Notes under the pieces: generated by a model
Seen by the model: the letters and a program-made list of their open reading frames with translations, nothing else
Databases searched by the model: none
Told to the model about the DNA's origin: nothing
Translations under genes and position numbers: made by a program
NCBI GenBank assembly: GCA_934255485.1
Contig: CAKQOG010000002.1
Span: forward strand, 44,389 to 108,388
Reading direction: 5' to 3'
Origin: an uncultured Prevotellamassilia sp.
Lineage (GTDB): Bacteria > Bacteroidota > Bacteroidia > Bacteroidales > Bacteroidaceae
Length of the DNA stretch: 64,000 nucleotides
Part shown: positions 8,901-16,491 of the stretch, in pieces
How positions within the stretch are numbered: position 1 is the stretch's first letter
Layout: each line of letters starts with the position of its first letter

Positions 8901-9939
8901 AGGTTGATATAACTTGTGTAAATGCTGCATCGGCTTTATATTCAACTTTGAAGTTCGTTACTTTCACCTCTTCGGCTGCAGATTCACCATGCAACTTAAA
9001 CGATGTAGATTTAACACTTACAGGCAGAGTTACACTGATGTCGTGCGAGCCCGATGTTAAATCATACTCTTTTCCGTCAATGGTTAGCGTCATTTTCTTT
9101 GTAGAAGCCGTTTTCTTAGCTACTGTAAATGAATAACGCATGATTTGAGCTGCAGACGATGCAATTGTATAGGTGGCTGTTTTGGAGTTTTGCGTTCCGG
9201 GTGCCATATTAAATGTGTTGTCGGCAGTATTTTTACTCATGTCGTTATTGTCGGCAGAGAAAGTTATGACGGGTTTATTGGCAACATTTGACGTCCACAC
9301 CTTATGCCAAGTTTTAGCTTGGTTTGAAGAGGTGAATGTACCTGTAGTTAAGTCGATGGTCAAATCGCCTACATTTGTTTCATCATAGAGCGGAGTGATG
9401 GCAATGGTAGAGCCAGCATCTTTGCCTGTAGACCAAAAGGCAAGTTTACGATCGCGGTTGTTGAGAGTTTTGCTCGACTCGCCATGTTCGCTTATATAAA
9501 ATCCATTCTTAATGCCGTATGAAGTTGGCGCTGCTGTTATATCCCAACGATTGGTGTAATCGCTTGGCAAATTATCTACCGACATGAGGTGGGCATACGC
9601 CTCGGCACCAGTATTTCCCTTCATCTCTTTTGGGGCAGCTAATGCCTTTTTGGTACCAGCGTTCATGTTGTAAATCATGTAACCTTCAGCATTGTTGCCA
9701 ACAAAGCACCACACATTGTCGGCCGAGGCACGACGCGTGCCACCCAAAGTGATAAACGCATTGTTGCGGTTGTCAGAAATTCTAAATCCCTGATTACCGA
9801 TACTCATGTAGTACCAATGTGTTCCGTCTGCAAAACTACCATTAGTTGTAATGGTTGTTACCTTTACAGGCGTGTCTGCCATTGTTGCTGTAGTCGTTCC
9901 GAAAAGAGCGAGCAACAAGGGTAAGTAACGTTTTTTCAT
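5995..9939 (-). CDS. Large secreted modular exo-sialidase (GH33-like)
   Basis: The 1,314-residue protein should release terminal sialic acids from glycans at the cell surface or outside it. A signal peptide (MKKRYLPLLLALFG..) is followed by a beta-trefoil-like region near 25-185. Two similar beta-sandwich repeats follow (about 215-335 and 355-475), each containing a TYTIA segment and a DGKEY or NGKEY segment. The sialidase propeller spans about 490-880. It has the YRIP motif (Arg501), catalytic-loop Asp518, three Asp boxes (SKDNGVTW 538, SEDGGENW 613, SDDFGKTW 688), Glu712 in DEPKAEELPDG, Arg728, Arg802 and the likely nucleophile Tyr841 in AYSTMTL, so the active site looks complete. A helical linker, a second trefoil-like region and a tail with VYDLQGRKL and GVYV, like type IX secretion sorting tails, follow. 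No sialic acid catabolic genes are adjacent. Confidence 0.9.
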   Translation of the reverse strand: MKKRYLPLLLALFGTTTATMADTPVKVTTITTNGSFADGTHWYYMSIGNQGFRISDNRNNAFITLGGTRRASADNVWCFVGNNAEGYMIYNMNAGTKKALAAPKEMKGNTGAEAYAHLMSVDNLPSDYTNRWDITAAPTSYGIKNGFYISEHGESSKTLNNRDRKLAFWSTGKDAGSTIAITPLYDETNVGDLTIDLTTGTFTSSNQAKTWHKVWTSNVANKPVITFSADNNDMSKNTADNTFNMAPGTQNSKTATYTIASSAAQIMRYSFTVAKKTASTKKMTLTIDGKEYDLTSGSHDISVTLPVSVKSTSFKLHGESAAEEVKVTNFKVEYKADAAFTQVISTSTGSGLSTSAWASTWTSTSTSPTITLSTAKNNMKNDGGFVMASGSDKTSTYTIATNGGTLSGYTFKAALKSTSTATDIKITANGKEYPITTTTSIISVSDINATSTNFVLSGTNTPVVLTDFNVTGIDASSVTLKVDSCEQQYDLLVCTSTPNYRIPAIAQSKNGNLIAISDYRFSGADIGSGALDLRSRISKDNGVTWEEIKTIADHTQYTQGSQNATQFMHTGFGDPCIVADRESNKVLLMSCTGNIMYWDGTRTNHQGIARFYSEDGGENWQKPEDISDSIYALFDGSQIGGAKTMFIGSGRICQSRIVKVKDYYRLYCSIIMRDNNSGNTSHNFVIYSDDFGKTWGVLGGPNVAPTNGDCDEPKAEELPDGSVICSSRVNGGRKYNIFRFTDMEKATGSWGSEAYSKSDNNGVVAAGNSCNGEVMVLPVKRNKDNKQMYLMLQSVPMGPGGRYNVGIYYKELESYDDFSSPANLSKDWDGHHQASYISSAYSTMTLQNNNTIGFLYEESTFGYDYCILYKNYSIEKITDGKYSYDNTVNRNDFVKVGVTDKVEEKIEAAKNYTKTVGCYTEEGKATIQEACDAYNANPCDETYVALNAAVENAARNESAPLKTYRIRNKERSNGNLYLSATSSQLTAQTLSNGGDNTKFCLVPGSKSNTYRIYSPTISKYIGRTLGDETKTPLVDNIEDAYDYRIDLNLGNFTAGFVCANPTNGSHPALHLATDCSRIVPWTTTAGASRWYIEDTDLEADMYALSFNASDYGTLYMPKSFVMPEGVKGGVVTPTADGIAIDYCYQPGETVPANTALLLSSIQGTIKSLPLIHSVARTQSNDVSSVENCLYGTTKKTLTTVDGDASAYVFYKLSYGSSEANRDVLGFYWGKENGEAFTNAAYKAYLALPRIQAASAKRGFPLFGSEITSVNHLKTSDNAANAACVYDLQGRKLNQIPSHGVYVDSNHKKHVVVNK

Positions 9940-10107
9940 ACAAAAATATATGTTACGAATTAATAATATTAGACTTGCTATCTATTGATAATGCTTATGA
10001 TTTAATACGCATACGCTTCAATGTGCAAATATCATAAAAAACTTGAAAATCTGCTATTAATAAGCAATAAAATACGCTTAATGGCAATTTCTAAGTGTTC
10101 TTATTCA
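9940..10107. other. Upstream region of the sialidase gene
   Basis: This stretch, with the repeat that follows it, makes a 285-base gap. It is AT-rich and should contain the sialidase promoter, but the nearest match to the consensus (GATATTTG on the minus strand near 10025-10032) is imperfect. I see no gene. Confidence 0.35.
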
Positions 10108-10203
10108 TAAGTAGGTATTCAATTTTATATAAGTAAGAGGACAAACTTAAATTAGTCCACTTACTTAATTAAATATTCTAAATTTATTTTAAATGCCTAC
10201 TTA
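10108..10203. repeat. Dispersed AAGTAGGTG element, copy 2 (long form)
   Basis: The outer arms AAGTAGGTATTCAA and its counterpart ending in TGCCTACTT enclose a second inverted pair, AAGTAAGAGGAC with GTCCACTTACTT. The element lies just past the 3' end of the aldo/keto reductase gene. Its inner arm GTCCACTTACTTA and its outer arm are shared with the element at 57371-57514. Confidence 0.75.
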
Positions 10204-10224
10204 GACACACAAATAGTGCCCTCC

Positions 10225-11181
10225 TTACTGCAAAGCTGCAAGATTATCTTTGAGTTGCTGCAAGCGACTTACACCTACTATTACACTTGTTACCTCTTTG
10301 TGCGAAAGCACCCAACGCAGTGCATATTGAGCCAATGAGTAACCTTGCTCTGTGGCCTCTGCATTCCAGCCGTTTAGTTGTGCCATTAGCTGAGGGGTTA
10401 AGAGCGATTCTTTTAGTGTTACGTCGGTTCGCATACGCGAGTCGGAGGGAATGCCATGCAGATAATGGTCGGTTAGCAAGCCTTGTGCTAAGGGCGAAAA
10501 CGACACAAAGCCACAATTAAGTTGGCGGATGGTGTTGAGCACGCCATCGGTTTCGACAGCGCGGTCTATCATGTTGTAGCGCCCTTGATAGGTGAGCAGT
10601 CGCACATGTTGCTCCTTTAAATAAGAGTGGGCATAAGCTAATGCTTGGGCGGGCCATCGTGATAGCCCTACATAAAGGGCCTTGCCCTGCTTTACAATGT
10701 CTACTAACGCTTGCAGCGTTTCATCGAGAGGGGTTAAAGGGTCGTAACGATGCGAATAAAACAAATCAACATAATCCACTTGCATGCGCCTTAGGCTTTG
10801 GTCTAAACTTGCCATTAGGTACTTACGCGAGCCCCAATTGCCATAAGGTCCTGGCCACATATCATAACCAGCCTTGGTAGAGATAAACAGTTCATCGCGA
10901 TAGGGGCGGAAGGATGTTTGCATCACACAGCCAAATGTCTCCTCTGCCGAACCATATGGAGGACCATAATTATTGGCTAAATCAAAATGGGTTATGCCGT
11001 GGTCGAAAGCGTAGTGCAACATTGCTTCGCTTTCTGAAAAGGGGTGAGTGCCTCCAAACCCTTTCCACAATCCAAGCGAAATCTTGGGCAACAAAACTCC
11101 GCTATCTCCGCATCGTTGATACAAAGTGTCAGCCTTGTCGTAACGTTGCGGATTGGCTTGATACTTTAAATTATCATACAT
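10225..11181 (-). CDS. Aldo/keto reductase, YghZ/Gpr type
   Basis: This is an NADPH-dependent aldo/keto reductase close to E. coli YghZ (L-glyceraldehyde 3-phosphate reductase), with the family segments GITHFDLANNYGPP, STKAGYDMWPGPYG and YVDLFYSHR. Asp, Tyr and Lys of the catalytic set lie in DLANNYG and STKAGY. At 318 residues it is about 25 shorter than the E. coli protein at the C terminus, ending just after the SVIVGVSRLQQL cofactor-binding helix. This may be natural variation. YghZ-type enzymes are credited with detoxifying methylglyoxal and similar aldehydes. The true substrate is not shown by the sequence. Confidence 0.88.
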   Translation of the reverse strand: MYDNLKYQANPQRYDKADTLYQRCGDSGVLLPKISLGLWKGFGGTHPFSESEAMLHYAFDHGITHFDLANNYGPPYGSAEETFGCVMQTSFRPYRDELFISTKAGYDMWPGPYGNWGSRKYLMASLDQSLRRMQVDYVDLFYSHRYDPLTPLDETLQALVDIVKQGKALYVGLSRWPAQALAYAHSYLKEQHVRLLTYQGRYNMIDRAVETDGVLNTIRQLNCGFVSFSPLAQGLLTDHYLHGIPSDSRMRTDVTLKESLLTPQLMAQLNGWNAEATEQGYSLAQYALRWVLSHKEVTSVIVGVSRLQQLKDNLAALQ

Positions 11182-11420
11182 AGTAACTTTAATTTAGGGT
11201 AAATAGGTTCTATGCAAAACCAAAGTTTATTTAAAAACAAAAATAAACTATTTTTTTAATTCATACCTATTGAGAACTAAAACTTTTGGCAAACGATTGG
11301 ATAAAATCCGAAAAATAGAACAATATTTTTTGTACATCACGCAGTTCAAAACAGAAGCGCACAAGGGCTTAAAATGGCTAAAGATGGAGATTAAAACAGC
11401 GTTTTTCGCTGATTTAAGTG

Positions 11421-11533
11421 TAAGAATACGATTGTTACACCACAAGGATACGTATCCTTAGGGCATAAGGATACGCATTCTTGTTACCTAAGGATACGTG
11501 TTCTTGTGGTATAAGGATACGTATCCTTGTAAC
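11421..11533. repeat. Array of palindromes with 23-bp period (four units plus one degenerate)
   Basis: Four copies of the palindrome AAGGATACGTATCCTT, the middle ones with one or two changes, have TACGTA-type centres starting at 11449, 11472, 11495 and 11518, exactly 23 bases apart. A weaker copy (TAAGAATACGATTG) lies 22 bases before the first. The whole array is also an inverted repeat, with ACAAGG at the left and CCTTGT at the right. The same unit and the same 23-bp period recur at 28298-28388. Confidence 0.9.
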
Positions 11534-11780
11534 ATTTTGGCGTATTTGGGGACTATAAACACGCCCCATTATTCAGCTACAAAATCACAATTGACTGATT
11601 ATCAACAAATTATAGAAAATCGTCATATTTGCGATAAATTCGAACAGAAGCGACGGTGGTTAAAAACAAACGAATTATGAGGCACAACATGTTTACGTAT
11701 AAGGAGAAATTGACCAATTTGAGCCATCGTAGCACTCCAAGGTTAGACATGCACTGTATCTATACCTCAAAATTAATTTG

Positions 11781-11788
11781 TAACTTCG
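11781..11788 (+). promoter_or_regulatory. Probable -7 box for the ABC-F gene
   Basis: TAACTTCG matches TAnnTTTG at seven of eight positions and lies 25 bases before the start codon. A clear -33 TTTG is missing. Confidence 0.4.
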
Positions 11789-11813
11789 CATTAAATAATA
11801 AGATACATAAAAC

Positions 11814-13745
11814 ATGACTCCCCTACTCGACATACAACATCTTTCAAAGCGCTTTGGAGCGCTCGAACTGTTCAACGACATCAGCTTTTCGGTTGGTGAA
11901 GGGCAGAAAGTGGGACTGATTGCACACAATGGGGCGGGCAAAAGCACTTTGCTCAACATTTTGGCAGGACACGAAGACTACGATGGTGGCGAAATCATTA
12001 TGCGACGCGATGCAAGCATTGCCATACTTGAACAGTCGCCTGTGTTTGAACCTGGCACCACGGTTATAGATGCTTGTTTTCAGCGTGCAGGTACGCTCTC
12101 GCAACTTATTAGCCAATACGAGCAGTGTATTGCCACGCCTGGCAACCCTGGACTGAACGAACTCATCGACGAAATGGAGCGCTGCAATGCTTGGGATTTT
12201 GAATTGAGAGCAAAGCAAATTTTGTCGAAACTCGATATCACCAACTTTACGCAACCCGTTGAGGAACTTTCGGGCGGACAACTTAAGCGCGTGGCTTTGG
12301 CTAATGTGCTAATGGCCGACCCCGACTTGCTTGTGCTCGACGAGCCTACCAACCACCTTGACCTTACGATGATTGAGTGGCTTGAAAACTATTTGCAACG
12401 CACCACCAAAGCGTTGCTTATGGTTACTCACGACCGCTACTTTCTTGACAACGTATGCCACGAAATTCTTGAGCTCGACAACGAAACACTCTATACCTAT
12501 GCTGGCAACTACGAGTATTATCTCGAAAAACGCGACCAGCGCATTCAAGCAGAGAATGCTAACATTGCCCGAGCCAACAACCTTTATCGCAAAGAACTCG
12601 ACTGGATGCGACGCATGCCATGCGCCCGAGGCACTAAAGCACGCTACCGCAAAGAGGCTTTTGCCGAACTCGAACAGAGGGCTAAACAGCGTCGCGAGGA
12701 ACGCACTGCACGCTTAGAGGTGAAGAGCGGATACATAGGTAGCAAAATCTTTGAGGCTGAATATGTGAGCAAAACTTTCAACATTCCACAAGCCGATGGA
12801 AGCACGGGGAAGAAGGTTATTCTCGACAACTTTTACTACAACTTTTCGCGTTTCGAGAAGATGGGAATCGTTGGCGGAAATGGCACGGGTAAGAGCACTT
12901 TTATCAAACTATTGCTCGGTATCGAAACACCAGATTCGGGACGTTTTGTGGTGGGAGAAACCGTTAGATTTGGCTACTTCTCGCAAGATGGAATGGACTT
13001 CGACGAGCGCGACAAGGTGATAGATGCCGTGCGCAAGCATGCCGAATTTATTGACCTTGGCGGTGGCAGGCACCTTTCGGCCATGCAGTTTCTTACGCAT
13101 TTTCTCTTTCCGCCGGCTCGCCAGCAAGATTATATCTACAAGCTTTCGGGAGGCGAACGCCGCCGTTTGCAACTATGCACCGTGCTGATGAAGAACCCCA
13201 ACTTTTTGGTGCTCGACGAACCTACCAACGACCTCGACATTGCTACGCTGCAAATTCTTGAAGAGTACTTGCAAGACTTTAAGGGCTGTGTTATCGTGGT
13301 TAGCCACGACCGCTACTTTATGGACCGCGTGGTAGATCACCTCTTGGTGTTTAACGGCGAGGGACATATAGACGACTTTCCGGGCAACTATTCTGAGTTT
13401 CGCGAATGGAAGTCGCTACGCGATAGCGAGGAGCAAACGACTAAAGAAGAGAAGCGCAAAGAAGAGGCTAAAAAGGCTACTCCGACCGAACCCCAAGGCT
13501 CTAAAAAGACCTGGGGAGGCGAAAGAAAACGCCGCCTAACCTTTAAGGAGAAACAAGAACTGAAACAACTTGAAAAGGATATAGAGACGCTTGAAAACGA
13601 GAAAAAAAGGATTGAAGAGGCTCTCTGCTCGGGCAACCTATCTGTAGACGAACTCACCGAAAAGAGCAAACGCTTGCCCCAACTTGCCGACGAACTCGAC
13701 GAAAAATCAATGCGTTGGCTTGAACTGAGCGAAATTGAAGAATAA
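11814..13745 (+). CDS. ABC-F ATPase, Uup-like
   Basis: This 643-residue protein has two fused ABC ATPase domains and no membrane domain, the ABC-F layout. Walker A1 is AHNGAGKST (near 38), the first signature is LSGGQLKR, and the first Walker B is LLVLDEPTNHLD. The inter-domain linker with the YEYYLEKR segment follows, then Walker A2 GGNGTGKST, LSGGERRR and LVLDEPTNDLD. The C-terminal 80 residues are a Lys/Glu-rich coiled coil, as in Uup. ABC-F proteins act on ribosomes, and Uup-like members are linked to translation quality and DNA stability. Antibiotic-resistance ABC-F proteins normally lack this coiled coil, so a housekeeping role is more likely. rarA follows 25 bases later on the same strand. 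Confidence 0.92.
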   Translation: MTPLLDIQHLSKRFGALELFNDISFSVGEGQKVGLIAHNGAGKSTLLNILAGHEDYDGGEIIMRRDASIAILEQSPVFEPGTTVIDACFQRAGTLSQLISQYEQCIATPGNPGLNELIDEMERCNAWDFELRAKQILSKLDITNFTQPVEELSGGQLKRVALANVLMADPDLLVLDEPTNHLDLTMIEWLENYLQRTTKALLMVTHDRYFLDNVCHEILELDNETLYTYAGNYEYYLEKRDQRIQAENANIARANNLYRKELDWMRRMPCARGTKARYRKEAFAELEQRAKQRREERTARLEVKSGYIGSKIFEAEYVSKTFNIPQADGSTGKKVILDNFYYNFSRFEKMGIVGGNGTGKSTFIKLLLGIETPDSGRFVVGETVRFGYFSQDGMDFDERDKVIDAVRKHAEFIDLGGGRHLSAMQFLTHFLFPPARQQDYIYKLSGGERRRLQLCTVLMKNPNFLVLDEPTNDLDIATLQILEEYLQDFKGCVIVVSHDRYFMDRVVDHLLVFNGEGHIDDFPGNYSEFREWKSLRDSEEQTTKEEKRKEEAKKATPTEPQGSKKTWGGERKRRLTFKEKQELKQLEKDIETLENEKKRIEEALCSGNLSVDELTEKSKRLPQLADELDEKSMRWLELSEIEE

Positions 13746-13770
13746 GTAATTTGCCATTAAAAGCATTAGC

Positions 13771-15042
13771 ATGAAACCATTAGCAGAACGTATGCGACCA
13801 ACCTCGCTCGACGAATATATAGGCCAACAACACCTTGTTGGCAAGGGGGCTGTATTGCGACAAATGATTGACTCGCACCATATTTCATCGTTCATCTTGT
13901 GGGGGCCTCCGGGAGTGGGTAAAACAACTCTTGCCAAAATCATTGCACACCAACTCGACACCCCTTTCTATACGCTTTCGGCCGTTAATAGCGGAGTGAA
14001 AGAGGTAAGAGAGGTTATTGACAAAGCCAAGAGCAATAGGTTCTTTGGCGAACAAAGTCCCATTCTCTTTATCGACGAAATTCATCGTTTCTCTAAGTCG
14101 CAACAAGACTCCTTGCTGGCTGCTGTTGAGACAGGAGCTATCACCTTAATAGGTGCCACCACCGAAAATCCCTCGTTCGAGGTGATACGCCCATTGCTTT
14201 CGCGTTGCCAAGTGTATGTGCTCGAAAGTTTAGGCAAAGACGACCTATTGCAACTATTGCATAGGGCCATCACGCAAGATGAAGAGCTAAAACAACGCGA
14301 CATCAGTATAAAAGAAACCGATGCACTACTACGCTATAGCGGAGGCGATGCACGCAAACTCTTGGGCATAATCGACTTGGTTACATCTGCCATACCAACG
14401 GGGCCATTGGTTATAGACAACGACACCATTATCAAGCATTTGCAGCAAAACCCCATGGCATACGACAAGGAGGGCGAAATGCACTACGACATTATATCGG
14501 CATTTATCAAAAGCATTCGCGGAAGCGACCCCGATGCTGCCCTCTATTGGTTGGCCCGCATGATTGAAGGGGGCGAAGACCCTAAATTCATAGCTCGCCG
14601 ACTGGTTATTTCGGCAGCCGAAGACATTGGGTTGGCCAATCCCAATGCGCTTTTGCTGGCCAATGCAGCGTTTGATGCCGTGGCTAAGATAGGCTGGCCC
14701 GAAGGACGCATACCCCTTGCCGAAGCCACCGTTTATCTGGCTACAAGTGCTAAAAGCAACTCTGCCTATATGGGCATAAACCATGCTCTCGAACTGGTAA
14801 AACGCACCGGAAATCTGCCCGTACCACTGCACATACGCAATGCACCAACCAAACTCATGGCCGACCTTGGATACCACGATGGATACCGCTATCCACACGA
14901 CTACCCTGGCAACTTTACGCCACAACAATACCTGCCCAACGAAATTAAAGACTGCATACTGTGGCAACCTTGCAACAACCCACAAGAGAACAAAAGCCGT
15001 GACAGAATGAATGCTTATTGGAAAAACAAGCCCCGCACATAG
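13771..15042 (+). CDS. rarA: Replication-associated recombination protein A (RarA/MgsA)
   Basis: RarA is a clamp-loader-like AAA+ ATPase that acts at stalled replication forks. The 423-residue protein begins PLAERMRPTSLDEYIGQQHL, typical of the family. Walker A is GPPGVGKTT (45-53), Walker B is LFIDEIHRF near 98, sensor 1 lies in GATTENPSFEV, and the arginine finger lies in PLLSRC. The C-terminal half has the MgsA tetramerisation region with SIRGSDPDAALYWLARM. Its length is normal. It lies 25 bases after the ABC-F gene and is probably cotranscribed with it. Confidence 0.95.
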   Translation: MKPLAERMRPTSLDEYIGQQHLVGKGAVLRQMIDSHHISSFILWGPPGVGKTTLAKIIAHQLDTPFYTLSAVNSGVKEVREVIDKAKSNRFFGEQSPILFIDEIHRFSKSQQDSLLAAVETGAITLIGATTENPSFEVIRPLLSRCQVYVLESLGKDDLLQLLHRAITQDEELKQRDISIKETDALLRYSGGDARKLLGIIDLVTSAIPTGPLVIDNDTIIKHLQQNPMAYDKEGEMHYDIISAFIKSIRGSDPDAALYWLARMIEGGEDPKFIARRLVISAAEDIGLANPNALLLANAAFDAVAKIGWPEGRIPLAEATVYLATSAKSNSAYMGINHALELVKRTGNLPVPLHIRNAPTKLMADLGYHDGYRYPHDYPGNFTPQQYLPNEIKDCILWQPCNNPQENKSRDRMNAYWKNKPRT

Positions 15043-15081
15043 GCAAAACTTCACATTTTAGCCATAAAACAAAGGTTAAGG

Positions 15082-15112
15082 CTTGGACATTCAAAAAAAA
15101 GTTGTAATTTTG
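15082..15112 (+). promoter_or_regulatory. Promoter of the Gly-Leu-Gly tRNA cluster
   Basis: CTTG at 15082-15085, a 19-base gap, and TAATTTTG at 15105-15112 fit the Bacteroidetes promoter consensus with one mismatch in the -33 box. Transcription would start near 15117, about 38 bases before the first tRNA. Confidence 0.65.
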
Positions 15113-15154
15113 CACTGCTTTTGTGATATTCTCTATGACATAAGGCAATATTAA

Positions 15155-15227
15155 GCGGAAATAGCTCAGTTGGTAGAGCACAACCTTGCCAAGGTTGGGG
15201 TCGCGAGTTCGAGTCTCGTTTTCCGCT
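15155..15227 (+). tRNA. tRNA-Gly (GCC)
   Basis: Acceptor GCGGAAA pairs with TTTCCGC, the D arm is GCTC/GAGC, and the anticodon loop of CCTTGCCAAGG carries GCC. The T arm GCGAG/CTCGT surrounds TTCGAGT, with a G-T closing pair. CCA is not encoded. An identical copy lies at 15360-15432. Confidence 0.96.
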
Positions 15228-15255
15228 CTTTTCTTATGGGCAAGATATAGCAAAA

Positions 15256-15338
15256 GCCCAGGTGGCGGAATGGTAGACGCGCTAGTTTCAGGTACTAGTG
15301 TCAGCAATGACGTGCAGGTTCGAGTCCTGTTCTGGGCA
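15256..15338 (+). tRNA. tRNA-Leu (CAG)
   Basis: The acceptor GCCCAGG pairs with TCTGGGC, the anticodon stem CTAGT/ACTAG holds the loop TTCAGGT with anticodon CAG, and a long variable arm follows, as expected for leucine. The length is 83 bases with no CCA. It is the middle gene of a three-tRNA cluster. Confidence 0.94.
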
Positions 15339-15359
15339 CACTATTCTAATAGCATATTT

Positions 15360-15432
15360 GCGGAAATAGCTCAGTTGGTAGAGCACAACCTTGCCAAGGT
15401 TGGGGTCGCGAGTTCGAGTCTCGTTTTCCGCT
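15360..15432 (+). tRNA. tRNA-Gly (GCC), second identical copy
   Basis: The 73 bases are identical to the tRNA at 15155-15227. The flanks differ, so the duplication covers the gene itself. It is the last tRNA of the cluster. Confidence 0.96.
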
Positions 15433-15746
15433 CAAATCTAAAGAGCAGAGTTTGTTTGAATAGCATTATCTGATACTTTCAAATAGTTTTTTTCATCTTC
15501 TGCAACTTTGATTTTAAAACTTCTGCACACAAGAAATGGCCATCTTGGTGCATACGTTTACATTTAACTTGATGTAAGCAACAAAGACAGCAAAAGTTTA
15601 TTCTCATCCTACAAGAAAAAACATATTTAAAATCTTTATTCTTGTAATCTTTGCTGTATCTACCAACCCATAAGTGATTGTAAAATAAATATAAGCAATC
15701 AAAAAACAAACAGACATTAAAGTCAATATATCTTTACTGTAAGCAC
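15433..15746. other. Intergenic region of 314 bases after the tRNA cluster
   Basis: The gap is AT-rich. A minus-strand frame of 76 codons (15479-15709) encodes a cysteine-rich peptide with a CCLCC cluster and later C and H residues, but there is no known domain and no promoter, so I do not call it as a gene. A TATCTTTA box at about 15728-15735 could serve the gene that starts at 15747. Confidence 0.4.
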
Positions 15747-16364
15747 ATGAACATCTACGCCCGCTATTTTGACCAAGATACCTTGGTTCGTAATTACGAC
15801 GAACTTATGAAATTTCTTTCGTCTATTCCCGAAATTCCTATCAATCAACGCTTAGAAGATGATGTTCGTGCCTACGTTGAGAGCGATATGCCCTACCCTA
15901 AAAGATATAAAATCAGACCACGCGTTTACTTTATTCTTATCAAGACCTCTGCCAAAACAATGGAGGAGTTTAAGGCACATCGTAAAGACAATAACAATAA
16001 CCAATATAGAGGGAACGCTAACAACGACAGACCAACGTTTGCTAAAGACAACGGTATACTCAACAAGAAAGAAATAAAGGCTGCACAATTGGCTCAAGTG
16101 CGTAGCGGATGGTACTTAGGCACCATCACATTTAAGCGCGTTTTACCCATCAATGGCACAACTAAATTTCGCTATCAAGACACTACCTTTCAAGCTTACG
16201 TTAAAGCTAACTCGGGCAATGAATGCTACGAACGCATTGTTGAACATCTAAAGAAACGCTCTGAAATAGACATACGTAGCCAATTTCCTTCGGCAAAAGG
16301 CAGCAACTTTACCTTTGAATTTGCAGGAACTGAACTACCTACAGAACAACCTGAAGAGGCTTAA
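15747..16364 (+). CDS. Conserved-looking hypothetical protein, 205 residues
   Basis: I do not recognise this family. The protein is soluble, with no signal peptide or membrane segment. Its first 75 residues are mixed helix and strand, then comes an Asn/Arg-rich stretch (NNNNQYRGNANN, near 83-95), then a compact region with SGWYLGTITFKRVLPINGTTKFRYQDTTFQAYV. The codon use and start fit a real gene. It stands alone between the tRNA cluster and the convergent ravA-viaA operon, with a strong bidirectional terminator after it. No function can be given. Confidence 0.8.
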   Translation: MNIYARYFDQDTLVRNYDELMKFLSSIPEIPINQRLEDDVRAYVESDMPYPKRYKIRPRVYFILIKTSAKTMEEFKAHRKDNNNNQYRGNANNDRPTFAKDNGILNKKEIKAAQLAQVRSGWYLGTITFKRVLPINGTTKFRYQDTTFQAYVKANSGNECYERIVEHLKKRSEIDIRSQFPSAKGSNFTFEFAGTELPTEQPEEA

Positions 16365-16407
16365 TACACAGCTTTGTTCTAATACAACAACCCACATACA
16401 ATTACAA

Positions 16408-16460
16408 CAAAAACCACATGCAACAATGGCCGTATGCAGCCTTGTTACATGTGGTTTTTG
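16408..16460. terminator. Bidirectional terminator between the hypothetical gene and viaA
   Basis: CAAAAACCACATG at 16408-16420 pairs with CATGTGGTTTTTG at 16448-16460, with CAACAA/TTGTT extending the stem inside. A-rich and T-rich ends let it act in both directions between convergent genes. Confidence 0.85.
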
Positions 16461-16491
16461 CTATGTTATACACCAACAAATAAGAGGATTA

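Larger units (their letters stand above)
11182..11813. other. Divergent intergenic region of 632 bases with a palindrome array
   Basis: The gap separates the divergently transcribed aldo/keto reductase and ABC-F genes. It contains the 23-bp palindrome array (11421-11533, listed separately) and a likely ABC-F promoter at 11781-11788. Short reading frames of about 60 codons occur on both strands, but none has a recognisable product. The rest is AT-rich and unremarkable. Confidence 0.5.

Noticed and set aside
10225..11181. Truncation of the aldo/keto reductase as a pseudogene
   Set aside because: It is about 25 residues shorter than E. coli YghZ at the C terminus, but all catalytic and cofactor motifs are present, so natural length variation is more likely.
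11421..11533. CRISPR array
   Set aside because: The units are only 16-20 bases, the period is 23 bases, there are no unique 25-40-base spacers, and no cas genes are in the window. The same applies to the arrays at 28298 and 51593.
11814..13745. Antibiotic-resistance ABC-F protein
   Set aside because: The Uup-like C-terminal coiled coil and the link to rarA favour a housekeeping member. No resistance-specific linker can be recognised.
14329..15054. A 241-codon frame antisense to rarA
   Set aside because: It lies wholly within the intact rarA gene on the other strand and has no recognisable domain or promoter. It is a by-product of the codon pattern of rarA.
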